Source: a virus. Taken from it: a stretch of DNA of 28,650 nucleotides. Position numbers and translations under genes: made by a program. Location: positions 1-28,650 of the IMG/VR virus record IMGVR_UViG_3300010885_020133; one strand, written 5' to 3'. The notes beneath the pieces were generated by a model. It was not told the origin of the DNA. It did not search any database and worked only from the letters and a program-made list of their open reading frames with translations. The first letter of the stretch is position 1, and each line of letters opens with the position of its first letter. Below are positions 1 through 5,343 of the stretch, in pieces.

Positions 1-2
1 TG

Positions 3-89
3 GGCACCGCTCCAATCTATTTGACTGGGAAAGGAAATAGTATCAGTGAAAACTATATTCTTGGGAACAACTTAAAGGTTTATCACTAA
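3..89 (+). CDS. C-terminal fragment of an unidentified protein (5' end outside window)
   Basis: Reading the + strand from base 3 gives an open frame of 28 residues starting GTAPIYLTGKGN and ending NNLKVYH before a TAA at 87-89. The other two forward frames stop within the first 50 bases. The composition looks protein-like, and the next downstream gene is also on the + strand, so this may be the end of an upstream gene. The fragment is too short to recognise a family, and an open frame of this length can occur by chance. Confidence 0.35.
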   Translation, partial: GTAPIYLTGKGNSISENYILGNNLKVYH

Positions 90-246
90 CCTCTCATACC
101 ATCTTCTCCCTTTGTGCTGATGTTGACCTATGTATGAATCCCGTAGTAAGTCAGAAATTATAGATGCTACTGTTTATCTCCCTCCATCTATACAAATAAA
201 TATAATGAACTTTAGAAAAATCATCAAGTCCATATATTTATTTTAT

Positions 247-678
247 ATGGAAAAAGAATGTAAGATTTGTAAAGTAACAAAACCTCTTAAAGAATATTTC
301 AGTTGTCAGAAATGTGGGGATGGTCATCTTGGAATCTGCAAGGTATGCAAGAAGTCAGGTAAAACCATCAGAGATATGAATCCAAAGAAGCAACCCAAAT
401 TCAACAGAATGTGGTCAAATTTTGACGATAATTTCATGAAGATGAAAGTAGTCACGAAGGATGATTATCGTTCAATGTACGAGTTCCTAAAGGGTTGTGG
501 TTATGATGTATCAAAAGATATTCATCAGCAGTTTATTGATAAGTGGAATGCAACCTCAAATAAGAAACCATTGAAGTATAAAGATAGGGGAAGCAACTCA
601 ATCAATTCTTATTTATGGAACGGTGAAATAAATCCTGCAAACAAAAGATTTAAGGCAAAAGAAAACCCCACCGATTAA
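247..678 (+). CDS. Small putative zinc-binding protein with three CxxC motifs
   Basis: This encodes 143 aa if translation starts at the ATG at 247. In-frame ATGs at 130 and 205 would add 39 or 14 residues, but the extra sequence has no protein-like pattern. The N-terminus has three CxxC pairs (C5/C8, C20/C23, C31/C34 from the 247 start), spaced as in small phage zinc-ribbon proteins that look like degenerate HNH-type knuckles. I see no HNH catalytic histidines, so nuclease activity should not be assumed. The rest is basic and rich in Lys, Asn and Trp, which could suit nucleic-acid binding. It is the only complete + strand gene here and faces the - strand small-gene region, with a terminator hairpin over its 3' end. 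A weak TATATTTA box lies about 10 bp before the start. The specific function is unknown. Confidence 0.6.
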   Translation: MEKECKICKVTKPLKEYFSCQKCGDGHLGICKVCKKSGKTIRDMNPKKQPKFNRMWSNFDDNFMKMKVVTKDDYRSMYEFLKGCGYDVSKDIHQQFIDKWNATSNKKPLKYKDRGSNSINSYLWNGEINPANKRFKAKENPTD

Positions 679-687
679 GGATGGGGT
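655..687 (-). terminator. Rho-independent terminator, - strand, between convergent genes
   Basis: ACCCC (665-669) pairs with GGGGT (683-687), and CC (671-672) with GG (679-680), around a 6-nt loop, with a small A versus AT bulge. On the - strand the stem is followed by TTTTCTTTT. It lies just past the stop of the 708-1106 gene and overlaps the 3' end of the + strand gene. On the + strand the stem is followed only by a pyrimidine stretch, so termination in that direction would be weaker. Confidence 0.65.
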
Positions 688-707
688 CTCTCTATATTTA
701 CTACGGG

Positions 708-1106
708 TTATAGTCCTTTGATTGCTTTTAACATCCATAACACTGCGTAGATTCCGATGATTACACCAACCACTGTTGGCCATACAGAACCTTTTGCCTT
801 AACAGATTTAACTCTCTCTAACTCTGTGTTTGCTTCAGCAACTTGGTCCTTGATTTGAGATTTCAGAATCTTGTACTCGTTCTCTGTGATTGTACCAGCC
901 TTGTAGTAACCTTCTGTCTCATCATCAATCTTAACAAGACCTTCAAGGATTCCCTCATACTTGGTGATTAACTCTTGTTGTTTCTTACTGAAAGAAACTG
1001 TCTCTACTGACTTCTGTGATTGACGAGGTGATGTCACAGCATTTGCGGCTTTACGACCAAGTGTTAAACCGAAACCTCTTACGATTGAATTTGTTAATGT
1101 ACCCAT
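708..1106 (-). CDS. Small membrane protein with a SHOCT-like motif
   Basis: This 132-aa protein has a basic Gly/Arg-rich N-terminus (GFGLTLGRKAAN), a central helical and charged region, and one strong hydrophobic segment near the C-terminus (about residues 108-128, PTVVGVIIGIYAVLWML) followed by a short Lys tail. Around residue 68 the stretch YKAGTITENEYKILKSQI resembles the SHOCT short helical motif (G-x-I-T-x-x-E-[FY]-x-x-L/K), which is often found at the ends of membrane or stress proteins. A single C-terminal membrane anchor with a cytoplasmic coiled region is the most likely topology. It is the last gene of the - strand set before a terminator, and its start has the same ACACTATG context as four small genes upstream. 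The SHOCT assignment comes from pattern reading only; a role in lysis or host-membrane modification is speculative. Confidence 0.7.
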   Translation of the reverse strand: MGTLTNSIVRGFGLTLGRKAANAVTSPRQSQKSVETVSFSKKQQELITKYEGILEGLVKIDDETEGYYKAGTITENEYKILKSQIKDQVAEANTELERVKSVKAKGSVWPTVVGVIIGIYAVLWMLKAIKGL

Positions 1107-1159
1107 AGTGTTTGATGTTCAGTAATGCTGTCCCCCTATTTTATTGTTAAAATATATAA

Positions 1160-1393
1160 TTAAAAATCTATGTTGTTAATAACTTCAGGTGTATCTAATT
1201 GAGAAACCATATAGTCATCAACTTTTTCTGCGTCTGTTTCAAGGTCTATGTAAAGTTGGATAAGTTCTTCTTGATTTTCATCAATTTCTAAACTTTCTAA
1301 TTGTGATACATACTTGTCATAAACCTCATCTGTGACATCAAAAACTTGTACTTGTTCACAATAAACTGTGGATGTAATTGTAATCTGTTTCAT
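1160..1393 (-). CDS. Small, strongly acidic hypothetical protein
   Basis: This 77-aa protein is not recognised. By hand count it has 20 Asp/Glu and only 3 Lys/Arg, so it should be strongly negative. The first 20 residues look like a beta strand (MKQITITSTVYCEQVQVFDV), followed by an amphipathic acidic helical region. Size and charge resemble small phage proteins that mimic DNA or bind host enzymes, but no motif supports a particular target. The start ATG follows the shared leader ending AAAACACT, with a TTACTTTG promoter-like box 17-24 bp upstream, so it may be transcribed independently of the next gene up. Confidence 0.7.
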   Translation of the reverse strand: MKQITITSTVYCEQVQVFDVTDEVYDKYVSQLESLEIDENQEELIQLYIDLETDAEKVDDYMVSQLDTPEVINNIDF

Positions 1394-1409
1394 AGTGTTT
1401 TATTTTTTA

Positions 1410-1441
1410 CAAAGTAAGTTAATTATTCTGAATCCACCAAA
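1410..1441 (-). promoter_or_regulatory. Bacteroidota-type promoter-like element for the 1160-1393 gene
   Basis: On the - strand, TTACTTTG (1410-1417) matches the Bacteroidota -7 consensus TAnnTTTG except for one base, and TTTG (1438-1441) lies 20 bp upstream as a possible -33 element. The stretch between the box and the ATG (TAAAAAATAAAACACT) is the same leader found at other small genes here. It overlaps the end of the upstream coding region. Confidence 0.45.
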
Positions 1442-1662
1442 TCTTTGTGGATACATTCTGCAAGGTCATATTCACTCAATTCAAAATAAGCGGACATGAA
1501 ATCCAAGTTGTAATCTTCATCTGAAACCTCATCTAATTCTGTGTCATTTATCACAAAATTTATGATGTTCATAATTGATTCTTCAGAAAGTTCAAATCCA
1601 AAGCTAGATTCGTATCTCCCGATACAGTATCCTGATAAGTGTAATTTAAGTTGATTTGTCAT
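1423..1662 (-). CDS. Small, strongly acidic hypothetical protein
   Basis: This 79-aa protein has 19 Asp/Glu and 3 Lys/Arg by hand count. Acidic residues concentrate in the second half (DTELDEVSDEDYNLD and onwards), while the first third is mixed (LHLSGYCIGRYESSFGF). There is no signal peptide, membrane segment or cysteine pair. The start lies 6 nt after the stop of the upstream 84-aa gene and lacks a clear TAnnTTTG box (TTACACCG is at the equivalent place), so it is probably co-transcribed and translationally coupled with that gene. I do not recognise a family. Confidence 0.7.
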   Translation of the reverse strand: MTNQLKLHLSGYCIGRYESSFGFELSEESIMNIINFVINDTELDEVSDEDYNLDFMSAYFELSEYDLAECIHKDLVDSE

Positions 1663-1668
1663 GGTCTG

Positions 1669-1923
1669 TTATTTTTTATCGGTGTAACAATCGTTTGTAG
1701 TGTAATCTGACATAGCGGCAACTCCAACTATTGAATAGTAAGTTTTATCATCACCTAACCAATCAATGAAATTGATTTCTCTCTTTTGACAATCAACCTC
1801 AACTGCTGAACCATCGTCAAAATACCAGAAGACAGAATAGTTTTGCTCACTGTGGATTGATTCATTTAAGAATACTGAAACTCGGGATATAACCCATACA
1901 TCTAATTTGTTTTTCATTTTCAT
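1669..1923 (-). CDS. Small hypothetical protein
   Basis: This 84-aa protein starts MKMKNKLDVWVISR. It is rich in aromatic residues (VFWYFDDG, INFIDWLGDD), suggesting a compact beta-rich fold, and ends in a short charged tail (CYTDKK). A second in-frame ATG two codons downstream is possible. A perfect TACCTTTG box is 17-24 bp upstream of the start. It probably forms a two-gene unit with the 79-aa gene that follows after 6 nt. No family is recognised. Confidence 0.7.
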   Translation of the reverse strand: MKMKNKLDVWVISRVSVFLNESIHSEQNYSVFWYFDDGSAVEVDCQKREINFIDWLGDDKTYYSIVGVAAMSDYTTNDCYTDKK

Positions 1924-1939
1924 AATGTGTGATTTTTTA

Positions 1940-1947
1940 CAAAGGTA
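1940..1947 (-). promoter_or_regulatory. TAnnTTTG -7 box for the 1669-1923 gene
   Basis: TACCTTTG on the - strand fits the Bacteroidota -7 consensus exactly and lies inside the repeated leader cassette (TTCCTTACCTTTGTAAAAAA, then a short AT-rich stretch to the ATG). I see no convincing TTG or TTTG at -33, so it is a partial match. Confidence 0.5.
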
Positions 1948-1952
1948 AGGAA

Positions 1953-2261
1953 TTAGTTTGAAAGTGTGAGAAAATTATTTAATTTTTTTCCATCTACTTT
2001 GTAGGTATATGGACGACCCAAGAAGTAATCTAATGTACCCATTTCAGATTCAACTGCAACTAACTTAGCATCTTCATAGACATCTACTAATACTTTGTCA
2101 GGATTTACCCCAACATTCAAACAGTTTTGTTTGTCATCCAATAAAATGTTTTCTACTTCCATAAGACCAAACTTCTCAATCAGTGTTTGGAAATCTGCGG
2201 TTGACATAATCTGATTGATGTCACCTGTTTTGTACTTGAATGTAATTACTAAATTTTCCAT
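1953..2261 (-). CDS. Small hypothetical protein
   Basis: This 102-aa protein starts MENLVITFKYKTGDINQIM. Alternating hydrophobic and polar residues suggest a mixed alpha/beta fold, and it is moderately acidic (about 16 Asp/Glu to 10 Lys/Arg). There is no membrane segment. It has its own promoter cassette with TACCTTTG and TTTG spaced 19 bp apart, the best of the internal promoters, so it may be well expressed. No family is recognised; an accessory or host-takeover role is only inferred from context. Confidence 0.7.
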   Translation of the reverse strand: MENLVITFKYKTGDINQIMSTADFQTLIEKFGLMEVENILLDDKQNCLNVGVNPDKVLVDVYEDAKLVAVESEMGTLDYFLGRPYTYKVDGKKLNNFLTLSN

Positions 2262-2277
2262 AGTGTTTTATTTTTTA

Positions 2278-2308
2278 CAAAGGTAAGGAATTATATATAC
2301 TCTACAAA
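2278..2308 (-). promoter_or_regulatory. Bacteroidota-type promoter (-33 TTTG, 19 bp, TACCTTTG) for the 1953-2261 gene
   Basis: TACCTTTG (2278-2285) matches TAnnTTTG exactly, and TTTG (2305-2308) is 19 bp upstream, the same spacing as in the promoter at 2870-2900. The -33 element lies inside the 3' end of the preceding gene. The 16-nt stretch between box and ATG (TAAAAAATAAAACACT) is identical to that of the 1160-1393 gene. Confidence 0.65.
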
Positions 2309-2560
2309 ATAAACTTCGTTCTCATCCCAAAAATCACAGAAAATATCATAAGAATTTTCAGGGTTGGTCATAATCTTGAAGTCAGGACAATCCTCAATCT
2401 TATAGTCATAATGCTCTTCATCAGTCAATTCTATGACTTGATTGATTAACTCCTCTAATACTTCAGAAGTTAATACTGTATCTGTTCTACCTGCGATTGA
2501 GATACATAGATAAGAAAACAACATATGTTGTCCGTAGTTTAATCTTGTTATAGTTTCCAT
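2291..2560 (-). CDS. Small, strongly acidic hypothetical protein
   Basis: This 89-aa protein has 20 Asp/Glu and 4 Lys/Arg by hand count. The N-terminal 25 residues are hydrophobic and aromatic (GQHMLFSYLCISIAG); the rest is acidic and aromatic (DEEHYDYKIEDCPDF, CDFWDENEVYFVEY). The hydrophobic stretch is short and broken by polar residues, so it is more likely a buried helix than a membrane span. The leader before the ATG (AATTAAAACACT) belongs to the shared cassette, but the box is degenerate (TAACTTCG at 2577-2584), so transcription may rely mainly on the stronger promoter upstream at 2870-2900. No family is recognised. Confidence 0.7.
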   Translation of the reverse strand: METITRLNYGQHMLFSYLCISIAGRTDTVLTSEVLEELINQVIELTDEEHYDYKIEDCPDFKIMTNPENSYDIFCDFWDENEVYFVEYI

Positions 2561-2573
2561 AGTGTTTTAATTT

Positions 2574-2843
2574 TTACGAAGTTACTAAATTATTTTGAAT
2601 ATTCTTAATGAAACCATCAATTTTTTTATTGATTGATTTGCGAGATTCACCATTCAATTCCAAGTAAGTACAAAGAGCGGCAACAGCGTTATTCCATGTC
2701 TTAATGGGTAATTCACATAGAACCTCCTCACCAGCATTTGGAATCCAAAACTGAGCCTGCATATCACCATTGTCAGGAGAATAAAATAATAAATTAATTT
2801 GAGGACCTTTGATTTCTAAACCTTCTAATCGTTCAATGTTCAT
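2574..2843 (-). CDS. Small hypothetical protein, first gene of the small-gene cluster
   Basis: This 89-aa protein starts MNIERLEGLEIKGPQINLLF. It has a likely beta-rich first half (FYSPDNGDMQAQFWIPNAGE) and a helical, Lys/Asn-rich C-terminus. It is roughly neutral, unlike several neighbours. It is the first gene after a strong strand-specific terminator and has the best promoter in the region, so it probably leads a transcript that includes the following genes. Its stop codon lies within the leader of the next gene. No family is recognised. Confidence 0.7.
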   Translation of the reverse strand: MNIERLEGLEIKGPQINLLFYSPDNGDMQAQFWIPNAGEEVLCELPIKTWNNAVAALCTYLELNGESRKSINKKIDGFIKNIQNNLVTS

Positions 2844-2869
2844 AGTGTATATTTTTTATTTGTGTCCCA

Positions 2870-2900
2870 CAAAGATACGGAGAATAAAATTACTGGCAAA
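2870..2900 (-). promoter_or_regulatory. Bacteroidota-type promoter (-33 TTTG, 19 bp, TATCTTTG) for the small-gene cluster
   Basis: On the - strand, TTTG (2897-2900) is followed after 19 bp by TATCTTTG (2870-2877), an exact match to TAnnTTTG. The start codon of the first cluster gene is 27 nt further on. The promoter lies just after a Rho-independent terminator, as expected for a new transcription unit. Confidence 0.7.
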
Positions 2901-2910
2901 ATATTTTATA

Positions 2911-2945
2911 AAATAAAAAACCCCCATCATAGAGAATGACAGGGG
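2911..2945 (-). terminator. Rho-independent terminator, - strand specific
   Basis: The - strand RNA can form a 10-bp stem (CCCCUGUCAU with AUGAUGGGGG, two G-U pairs) around a UCUCU loop, followed by TTTTTTATTT. The two wobble pairs become A-C mismatches in + strand RNA, so the element favours the - strand. It ends the unit whose last gene is at 2998-3216. Confidence 0.85.
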
Positions 2946-2947
2946 TG

Positions 2948-2980
2948 GGTGAGGAAAATAATGGCAGTAACAACCTCACC
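2948..2980 (-). other. 3'-UTR hairpin with a GCCATT..TATTTT-type loop (copy A)
   Basis: GGTGAGG and CCTCACC arms (2948-2954 / 2974-2980) enclose a 19-nt loop. On the - strand the element reads GTGAGG, then TACTGCCATTATTTT. A related arrangement occurs at 3887-3949 (GTGAGG, then TACGCCATTGTTATTTTT). Each lies between the last stop codon of a transcription unit and its terminator, suggesting a shared 3'-UTR or small-RNA element. The function is unknown. Confidence 0.45.
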
Positions 2981-2997
2981 ACTTATATGCTAGAGAA

Positions 2998-3216
2998 TTA
3001 TTTTTTCATCTTAGATTTTGCAGTATCAATATGATTCTGCATCTTCTCAAATCGTGTTAATACTTCTTTGGTTGGACCTTTGGTTGCAAAGTCAACCATC
3101 ACATCTGTTGCTAATGCAATTTCTAATAAGGTTGGGCAGAACCCACATGCTTCAAAATATTTTTGAACAAGGTGTGATTGGTTCTGAAAAATGATTGTTT
3201 CTTCTTTAGTTCTCAT
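2998..3216 (-). CDS. Small hypothetical phage protein
   Basis: This 72-aa, Lys-rich, mostly helical protein contains HLVQKYFEACGFCPTLLEIA followed by an amphipathic helix (EVLTRFEKMQNHIDTAKSKM). The CGFCPT stretch places two cysteines three residues apart; a single CxxC is not enough to claim metal binding. Its start overlaps the end of the 59-aa gene upstream by 11 nt, so the two are probably translationally coupled. It is the last gene before the terminator at 2911-2945. The family is unnamed to me. Confidence 0.7.
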   Translation of the reverse strand: MRTKEETIIFQNQSHLVQKYFEACGFCPTLLEIALATDVMVDFATKGPTKEVLTRFEKMQNHIDTAKSKMKK

Positions 3217-3385
3217 TGTCGTAATCTATTGGGGTTATATCTATTATGTTGTCTTGTCTTATTGCGTCCCATATTCTAATCCAATCCTCTTCGGATGCTG
3301 GTCTTGAATATAGAACCTCATTTGTTTCACCATGTCTCACAGTGATTGTGTCTCTCACATAAGTTATTTGAATGGATGCTGCCAT
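3206..3385 (-). CDS. 59-aa hypothetical protein
   Basis: Reading from the ATG at 3385 gives 59 residues: MAASIQITYVRDTITVRHGE, then a charged helical region (ASEEDWIRIWDAIRQDN) ending DYDNEN. The pattern looks protein-like: two beta strands followed by an amphipathic helix with two Trp. The stop overlaps the start of the next gene by 11 nt, a sign of coupling. This fills what would otherwise be a coding gap between 3216 and 3404. No family is recognised. Confidence 0.65.
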   Translation of the reverse strand: MAASIQITYVRDTITVRHGETNEVLYSRPASEEDWIRIWDAIRQDNIIDITPIDYDNEN

Positions 3386-3403
3386 GTCTACAAATTTAAT
3401 ATT

Positions 3404-3556
3404 TTATTTTGAATCTGCCAACATTTCTTCGTATGCCGCGTACTCTGCTTCTAATTGTCTTTCTCTAACTGTTTTGTAATCAATGTCAAAGTCATCTGGA
3501 AATACATAGTTTTCCTCTAATAATAAATCGTCTAATAATTTTTTAATCTGTCCCAT
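3404..3556 (-). CDS. 50-aa acidic hypothetical protein
   Basis: Reading from the ATG at 3556 gives 50 residues, MGQIKKLLDDLLLEENYVFP and then an acidic helical second half ending YEEMLADSK. It is probably almost entirely alpha-helical. It starts 11 nt after the stop of the 66-aa gene and ends 18 nt before the next start, so it fits a four-gene unit. No function can be suggested. Confidence 0.6.
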   Translation of the reverse strand: MGQIKKLLDDLLLEENYVFPDDFDIDYKTVRERQLEAEYAAYEEMLADSK

Positions 3557-3567
3557 TTTTTTCTTTT

Positions 3568-3768
3568 TTATTTTTTAGTTATTGTAACATTACCCATGTC
3601 TAAAGACCACATAGAACCACCTTCTACCCATTTATTAACTTGATAAATAATTTCTTTGGTACTGAAATATTCATTCCAATTACGGATAGTTAATTTAATT
3701 TGGTCAGCGGTTGATACGATTACTGTTTCTAATGTATCAAAGTTTGTGATTTCGTATGATGTTGTCAT
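3568..3768 (-). CDS. 66-aa hypothetical protein, first gene of a four-gene unit
   Basis: The sequence MTTSYEITNFDTLETVIVST is followed by a helix with Trp (IKLTIRNWNEYF) and a beta-like end (GSMWSLDMGNVTITKK). The soluble, mixed fold is not recognised. A sigma70-like promoter sits about 22-50 bp upstream, and a terminator lies beyond that, so this gene appears to begin a separate transcript that continues through the 50-, 59- and 72-aa genes. Confidence 0.65.
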   Translation of the reverse strand: MTTSYEITNFDTLETVIVSTADQIKLTIRNWNEYFSTKEIIYQVNKWVEGGSMWSLDMGNVTITKK

Positions 3769-3789
3769 GTCCTATTGTTTTATATATAA

Positions 3790-3818
3790 AGTATAGGTGT
3801 AGGTGGGTATAGTGTCAA
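3790..3818 (-). promoter_or_regulatory. Sigma70-like promoter TTGACA-N17-TATACT
   Basis: On the - strand, TTGACA (3813-3818) is a perfect -35 box and TATACT (3790-3795) a five-of-six -10 box, with the optimal 17-bp spacer. It lies directly after a terminator and about 22 bp before the 66-aa gene. It does not match TAnnTTTG, unlike the promoters further left, so it may belong to a different expression class. Confidence 0.6.
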
Positions 3819-3827
3819 GCAAATAAT

Positions 3828-3862
3828 AAAAAAAAGTCAGATTTTTTTAGAACCTGACTTTT
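3828..3862 (-). terminator. Rho-independent terminator after the late gene block
   Basis: AAAAGTCAG and CTGACTTTT (3832-3840 / 3854-3862) form a perfect 9-bp stem around a 13-nt loop. On the - strand it is followed by an uninterrupted run of T continuing into TTATTATTTG. The stem is A/U-flanked, so it could also work in the other direction. It ends the long virion gene block whose last gene is 3989-4966. Confidence 0.85.
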
Positions 3863-3886
3863 AACACATAACGATTTATAAGAAAT

Positions 3887-3949
3887 GAGGGGGCTACTTA
3901 AACAATAGATTAAAATGGGAGTAAAAATAACAATGGCGTAGCACCCCTC
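3887..3949 (-). other. 3'-UTR hairpin with a GCCATT..TATTTT-type loop (copy B)
   Basis: GAGGGGGCTAC (3887-3897) pairs with GTAGC-A-CCCCTC (3938-3949): 11 bp with a single bulged A, enclosing a loop of about 40 nt. On the - strand the upstream arm is followed by GCCATTGTTATTTTTAC, resembling the loop at 2948-2980. It lies between the stop of the 325-aa gene and the terminator at 3828-3862. No coding sequence is seen between 3863 and 3988. Confidence 0.5.
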
Positions 3950-3988
3950 ACAATACTAAATATAATAATAGTATCTTGGTAATCAATA

Positions 3989-4966
3989 TTAATTTGTTAT
4001 TGGACCACCAACAACCCACGCATCACAGGTACGACTTGCGGCACATTTGAAATCATATGCTTCACAATATCCCAAATCCCCTGCTTTGATTGAATCATAT
4101 GGGTCATTACCCACATCACCCAATCCTTGAGCGATGCAATCTAAAATTTCTTTTGTCTGAACGAAGAATGAACAGTTTCCACAACGAGCCTTTTTTGCTT
4201 CATCAGGTGTGGTATTAAACTGGTCTGCTTTTTTTTTCCAATAATCTTCATTAGGAAGATTCGGGTCTAATGGACCGTAGTTTGCTTGGTCAATACACTT
4301 CTGTCTATTTTCAATATTTGTAGGGATGTCTAAAGTTGCTGGTGGACATTCAGCCATCGCAACTGCAACAGGTGCTCCAACAACTGCTGGATTAGAACCA
4401 CCTGATGGTTGTACCACTACTGAAGCGGCACATCTTTTTCTGGCTTCTTCACGAGTTAAAGACGGTTCTTCTTTTAATCTTTTGGCTACACAATCACCAA
4501 TGTTTGTATCCATGTTTTCCATTGCAACAGGTTCAACAATTAACTCACCCATACATAATGAATAGGCTTCCTTGTAATCTTTACCAGCAGCCTTGTAATT
4601 GGACATACAACCCTCAAATTTCACATCAGGATGGTCCTCTGAACCAAACTCCTCAAGACGAGACCAGTACTTGTAATAAGCGTTAAATGCGTTCATACAA
4701 CTATTCAATCTCTCCTTCATGTTAGGGTATTGTGATTTCATCTTTGTATGTGATGAACATCTGCTGATATAAGAACCTCTGTTCTCCGCCTTCTTTGGGG
4801 TAAGAACAAATACTTCTTCTGTTTCTTTACTCATGTTTCTATTTTTTATTTTTTCGTAACAAATAGCAAGTGCCTGTTCTGATGGATATTCATCTGATAT
4901 TGCTTTCTTACATCTTGGTAAGAAGTCATCGGCTTTCTCCCCTTTTTCTGGTGTTGGAATTGGCAT
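3989..4966 (-). CDS. Cys-rich phage protein with repeated RC..CY-type motifs and a C-terminal Cys cluster
   Basis: This 325-aa protein is modular. The N-terminus has the motif MPIPTPEKGEKADDFLPRC, and a related unit follows at about 51-70 (FVLTPKKAENRGSYISRC); units like these recur in phage structural polyproteins. Further cysteines are spread through residues 85-230. The last about 70 residues form a compact cluster (RCGNCSFF, DCIAQGLGD, LGYCEAYDFKCAASRTCDAW, VGGPI). Its C-x2-C ... C ... C ... C ... C spacing resembles a domain in marine and Bacteroidota phage proteins that may bind Fe-S or zinc, somewhat like high-potential iron-sulfur proteins. A Pro/Val/Ala-rich linker separates the halves. 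Its start overlaps the upstream stop by one base (TAATG). It is the last gene of the late block. It is probably virion-associated or an assembly factor; the metal assignment is inference. Confidence 0.65.
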   Translation of the reverse strand: MPIPTPEKGEKADDFLPRCKKAISDEYPSEQALAICYEKIKNRNMSKETEEVFVLTPKKAENRGSYISRCSSHTKMKSQYPNMKERLNSCMNAFNAYYKYWSRLEEFGSEDHPDVKFEGCMSNYKAAGKDYKEAYSLCMGELIVEPVAMENMDTNIGDCVAKRLKEEPSLTREEARKRCAASVVVQPSGGSNPAVVGAPVAVAMAECPPATLDIPTNIENRQKCIDQANYGPLDPNLPNEDYWKKKADQFNTTPDEAKKARCGNCSFFVQTKEILDCIAQGLGDVGNDPYDSIKAGDLGYCEAYDFKCAASRTCDAWVVGGPITN

Positions 4967-5343
4967 TAGTATTTAAGTGTTAAAAGGTATAATGTGTGGT
5001 TCACATGACCCAAGATTTCATCTCTCTTATTTAAGAGGTCTGTATCTCTAACAGGGTCTAAGGCTTTTGATAATTGGAATAAGAAATCCTTGAACTGTGC
5101 AAGGTATACTTTACTATCCATTGTGTTTGGATTGTCAAACTCAATTGAGAATGTCTCACCAAACTCTGGTCTACCGTACTCTGGTTTTCCAATCATTGTC
5201 TCAACAAAGTCATCAATTGAATCATCTAATAGTTCATATAGTTCACCAAGTGCTCTATGAATTGCATCACCATAAGTTGCCCAATGGTTGAATCTAATCT
5301 GTGTTTGACAGTGAACAAAATGTAGTATTATTTCTTCTTTCAT
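4966..5343 (-). CDS. Helical His/Asp/Glu-rich protein, possibly ferritin-like (DUF5856-type)
   Basis: This 125-aa protein appears to be all helical. It contains FVHCQTQIRFNHWATYGDAI, then HRALGELYELLDDSIDDFVE and G, and ends with DEILGHVNHTLYLLTLKY. The regular placement of His, Asp and Glu along several helices (H..T..R..H....Y..AI..AL...Y....D..VE) is typical of small ferritin-like or Dps-like four-helix bundles, and I associate it with the phage and algal-virus family DUF5856. I see no definite di-iron site, so the biochemical role is open. It overlaps both neighbours by one base, so its expression is coupled to the late block. Confidence 0.6.
   Translation of the reverse strand: MKEEIILHFVHCQTQIRFNHWATYGDAIHRALGELYELLDDSIDDFVETMIGKPEYGRPEFGETFSIEFDNPNTMDSKVYLAQFKDFLFQLSKALDPVRDTDLLNKRDEILGHVNHTLYLLTLKY

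Noticed and set aside
130-246. Longer N-terminus of the + strand Cys protein
   Set aside because: The added residues are not protein-like, and the ATG at 247 directly precedes the first CxxC motif.
90-246. Possible tRNA or attachment site near the left edge
   Set aside because: No cloverleaf arms or repeated core could be found; the stretch seems to be an ordinary AT-rich gap between two + strand genes.
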